Below, piece by piece: positions 5,560-6,940 of a stretch of 6,940 nt of DNA. Location of the stretch: the NCBI GenBank assembly GCA_003509845.1, contig DOMR01000244.1, positions 981 to 7,920 of the forward strand. The letters are read 5' to 3'. This DNA is from Chitinophagaceae bacterium. GTDB lineage: Bacteria > Bacteroidota > Bacteroidia > Chitinophagales > Chitinophagaceae. Made by a program: the position numbers and the translations under genes. The notes under the pieces were generated by a model. It saw only the letters and a program-made list of their open reading frames with translations, had not been told where the DNA came from and did not search any database. The first letter of the stretch is position 1. Each line of letters starts with the position of its first letter.

Positions 5560-6420
5560 CTACTTCTTTAAATTTCTCAAATATTCCCCATACCCACTTT
5601 TAGCATATTTATCTGCCAAAACCAATAATTGCGCCTTATCAATAAAGCCCATTCTAAAGGCCACTTCTTCAATACATCCTATCTTTTGACTTTGACGTTT
5701 TTCAATAACACGTACAAATTCACATGCGTCAGCTAAGGATTCAAAAGTGCCGGTATCCAACCAAGCAGTACCGCGATTCATGATACCTACTTGTAATTGC
5801 TTACGTTCTAAATATACTTTATTGACATCAGTAATTTCATACTCGCCTCTTGGAGATGCAGGAATGTTTTTAGCGATTTCAACGACTTGATTATCATAAA
5901 AATACAAACCAGGTACTGCAAAATTTGACTTAGGTGCCTTTGGCTTTTCTTCCAATGATAAAGCGTTATTATTTTCATCAAATTCAACCACCCCATAACG
6001 TTCAGGATCATTTACTTCATAAGCAAAAACAGCTGCACCATCCACATCATTAAAGGATTGTACCAATTTACTAAAGCCCGCACCATAAAATATATTATCT
6101 CCTAATACCAATGCAACTTTATCCTTACCAACAAAATCAGCGCCAATAACAAATGCTTGCGCTAATCCATTCGGTACCGCTTGAACTGCATAACTAAACT
6201 GGCAACCAATCTCGGAACCATCTCCCAATAATCTTTTAAATTGATCATTGTCCTCGGGTGTAGTGATGATTAAAACTTCCTTAATACCTGCCAACATTAA
6301 TACAGACAAAGGGTAATAGATCATTGGCTTATCATAGATAGGCATTAATTGCTTACTAATCCCCTTGGTAATTGGATACAATCTTGTACCCGATCCTCCT
6401 GCTAATATAATTCCCTTCAT
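5560..6420 (-). CDS. rfbA: Glucose-1-phosphate thymidylyltransferase
   Basis: This cytosolic enzyme makes dTDP-glucose from glucose-1-phosphate and dTTP, the entry step of dTDP-L-rhamnose and related deoxysugar synthesis for surface polysaccharides. The 286 residues match RmlA/RfbA end to end: the nucleotide-binding loop MKGIILAGGSGTRLYPIT (1-18), SKQLMPIYDKPMIYYPLS (22-39), the base-contacting QAVPNGLAQAF (80-90), LGDNIFYG (106-113) with metal-binding Asp108, EEKP (157-160), YEITDVN (194-200) and GTAWLDTGTFESL (217-229) with Asp222 at the second metal position. Length is typical (about 290). It follows rfbC after 57 bases, in the same direction, consistent with a dTDP-sugar operon whose rfbB and rfbD would lie outside the window or elsewhere. 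It has no evident functional link with the carotenoid genes downstream, from which it is separated by a 119-base gap. Confidence 0.96.
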   Translation of the reverse strand: MKGIILAGGSGTRLYPITKGISKQLMPIYDKPMIYYPLSVLMLAGIKEVLIITTPEDNDQFKRLLGDGSEIGCQFSYAVQAVPNGLAQAFVIGADFVGKDKVALVLGDNIFYGAGFSKLVQSFNDVDGAAVFAYEVNDPERYGVVEFDENNNALSLEEKPKAPKSNFAVPGLYFYDNQVVEIAKNIPASPRGEYEITDVNKVYLERKQLQVGIMNRGTAWLDTGTFESLADACEFVRVIEKRQSQKIGCIEEVAFRMGFIDKAQLLVLADKYAKSGYGEYLRNLKK

Positions 6421-6477
6421 AGTATTTTTTTGTGTTTAGGTTTTCGCACTTTGTGCTCAAATCATAATTCTTAATCG
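6421..6477 (-). other. Short rfbC-rfbA spacer
   Basis: This 57-base spacer carries a small dyad (GCAC, 6446-6449, and GTGC, 6453-6456, with a three-base loop) and an A-rich leader before the rfbA ATG without a Shine-Dalgarno motif. The stem is too short to call a terminator, so transcription probably continues from rfbC into rfbA. Confidence 0.35.
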
Positions 6478-6940
6478 TTATAAGCTCGCAGCATATTCCG
6501 CGAAGCTTCCCAATGTTTTATCTTTTTCTGAAAATATTAATTCCGACGTTGGCAACTTCCAATCTATATTTAAATCCTTGTCATTATACATTATCCCAAC
6601 TTCATTGCCAGGTTGATAAAATTTATCTACCTTATAAAAAAAGGTAGCTGCTTCACTTAATACCACAAATCCATGTGCAAATCCTGCAGGTACAAAAAAC
6701 TGTTTGTGATTGTCAGCCGTTAATTCAATCGCATAATGTTGCCCAAAACTAGGAGAGCCTTTTCTTAAATCTACTGCAATATCTAACACCGCACCTTCTA
6801 ATACCCTTACCAATTTTGCTTGCGCTGCATCTCCTTTTTGCATATGCAATCCGCGCAATACGCCTTTAGATGATCTTGATTGATTATCCTGCACAAAAAC
6901 AATATCTAGACCAGATGCCGCTGCAAAATCTCTTTGATTA
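6478..6940 (-). CDS. rfbC: dTDP-4-dehydrorhamnose 3,5-epimerase, C-terminal part (5' end beyond the window)
   Basis: This cupin-fold enzyme epimerises dTDP-4-keto-6-deoxyglucose at C3 and C5 on the way to dTDP-L-rhamnose. The frame stays open to the window edge, giving 153 visible residues that begin NQRDFAAASGLDIVFVQDNQ. The family signature QDNQSRSSKGVLRGLHMQ follows, with the conserved histidine of RGLH (the proposed catalytic base in characterised RmlC). Further on are VPAGFAHGFVVLSE, the FFYKVDKFYQPGNEVGI segment holding the conserved tyrosines, and NDKDLNIDW. The GTG at 6894-6892 is an internal valine codon, not the start: the conserved FVQDN motif runs straight through it. Given a family length of about 180-190 residues, some 25-35 N-terminal residues are missing. 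It lies 57 bases upstream of rfbA, so the two are probably co-transcribed. Confidence 0.94.
   Translation of the reverse strand, partial: NQRDFAAASGLDIVFVQDNQSRSSKGVLRGLHMQKGDAAQAKLVRVLEGAVLDIAVDLRKGSPSFGQHYAIELTADNHKQFFVPAGFAHGFVVLSEAATFFYKVDKFYQPGNEVGIMYNDKDLNIDWKLPTSELIFSEKDKTLGSFAEYAASL

Noticed and set aside
5808..6011. 67-codon minus-strand frame inside rfbA
   Set aside because: Out-of-frame overlap with the conserved rfbA sequence; its composition is that of a frame-shifted translation.
6446..6456. GCAC/GTGC hairpin between rfbC and rfbA as a terminator
   Set aside because: Only four base pairs with a three-base loop and no T run on the minus strand.
6892..6894. GTG as the start of rfbC
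   Set aside because: The frame continues upstream with conserved epimerase sequence (FVQDN and the residues before it), so the GTG is an internal Val and the gene runs off the window.
1..6940. CRISPR array, tRNA/rRNA, insertion sequence or cobalamin riboswitch
   Set aside because: No spaced direct-repeat array, tRNA-like clover, transposase frame or terminal repeats were found, and no B12-box-like conserved leader was seen upstream of the regulator or the operon.

Overview
The window looks like chromosomal DNA from an AT-rich member of the Bacteroidota, possibly a Chitinophagaceae or Sphingobacteriales relative. The evidence is AT-rich coding sequence, starts that lack a Shine-Dalgarno AGGAGG and sit behind A/T-rich leaders, one good match to the Bacteroidota -7 promoter element TAnnTTTG, and protein sequences of the type seen in carotenoid clusters of that phylum. 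The family level is a guess. All recognised genes are on the minus strand, so transcription runs from high to low coordinates.

In transcription order the layout is as follows. (1) 6940-5560: the end of a nucleotide-sugar (dTDP-rhamnose type) locus, with rfbC (5' end outside the window) and complete rfbA. (2) 5559-5441: a 119-base gap holding an inverted repeat next to the regulator start. (3) 5440-4562: a MerR-type regulator fused to a cobalamin-binding module of the CarH/LitR type. (4) 4561-4358: a very AT-rich 204-base gap with a perfect 15-base dyad, three copies of the 11-mer TTAAACAAAAT and a candidate -7 element. (5) 4357-1: a tightly packed run of an ECF sigma factor, crtI, crtB, idi, crtZ and crtY (cut by the window edge), with gaps of only 3 to 11 bases, almost certainly one operon.

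The enzymes form a pathway. Idi balances IPP and DMAPP. CrtB condenses two geranylgeranyl diphosphates to phytoene, CrtI desaturates phytoene to lycopene, CrtY cyclises lycopene to beta-carotene, and CrtZ hydroxylates the rings, so zeaxanthin is the likely product of the visible genes. No GGPP synthase or ketolase is visible.

The most interesting feature is the regulatory head of the operon. A probable adenosylcobalamin light sensor sits beside an ECF sigma factor that is itself the first gene of the pigment operon, with shared candidate operator motifs in both upstream regions. The arrangement resembles the LitR/LitS light switch of Streptomyces and the CarH/CarQ components of Myxococcus, but with a probable positive-feedback wiring and a Met where Thermus CarH has its light-state cobalt ligand. 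Regulation by light is inferred, not shown.
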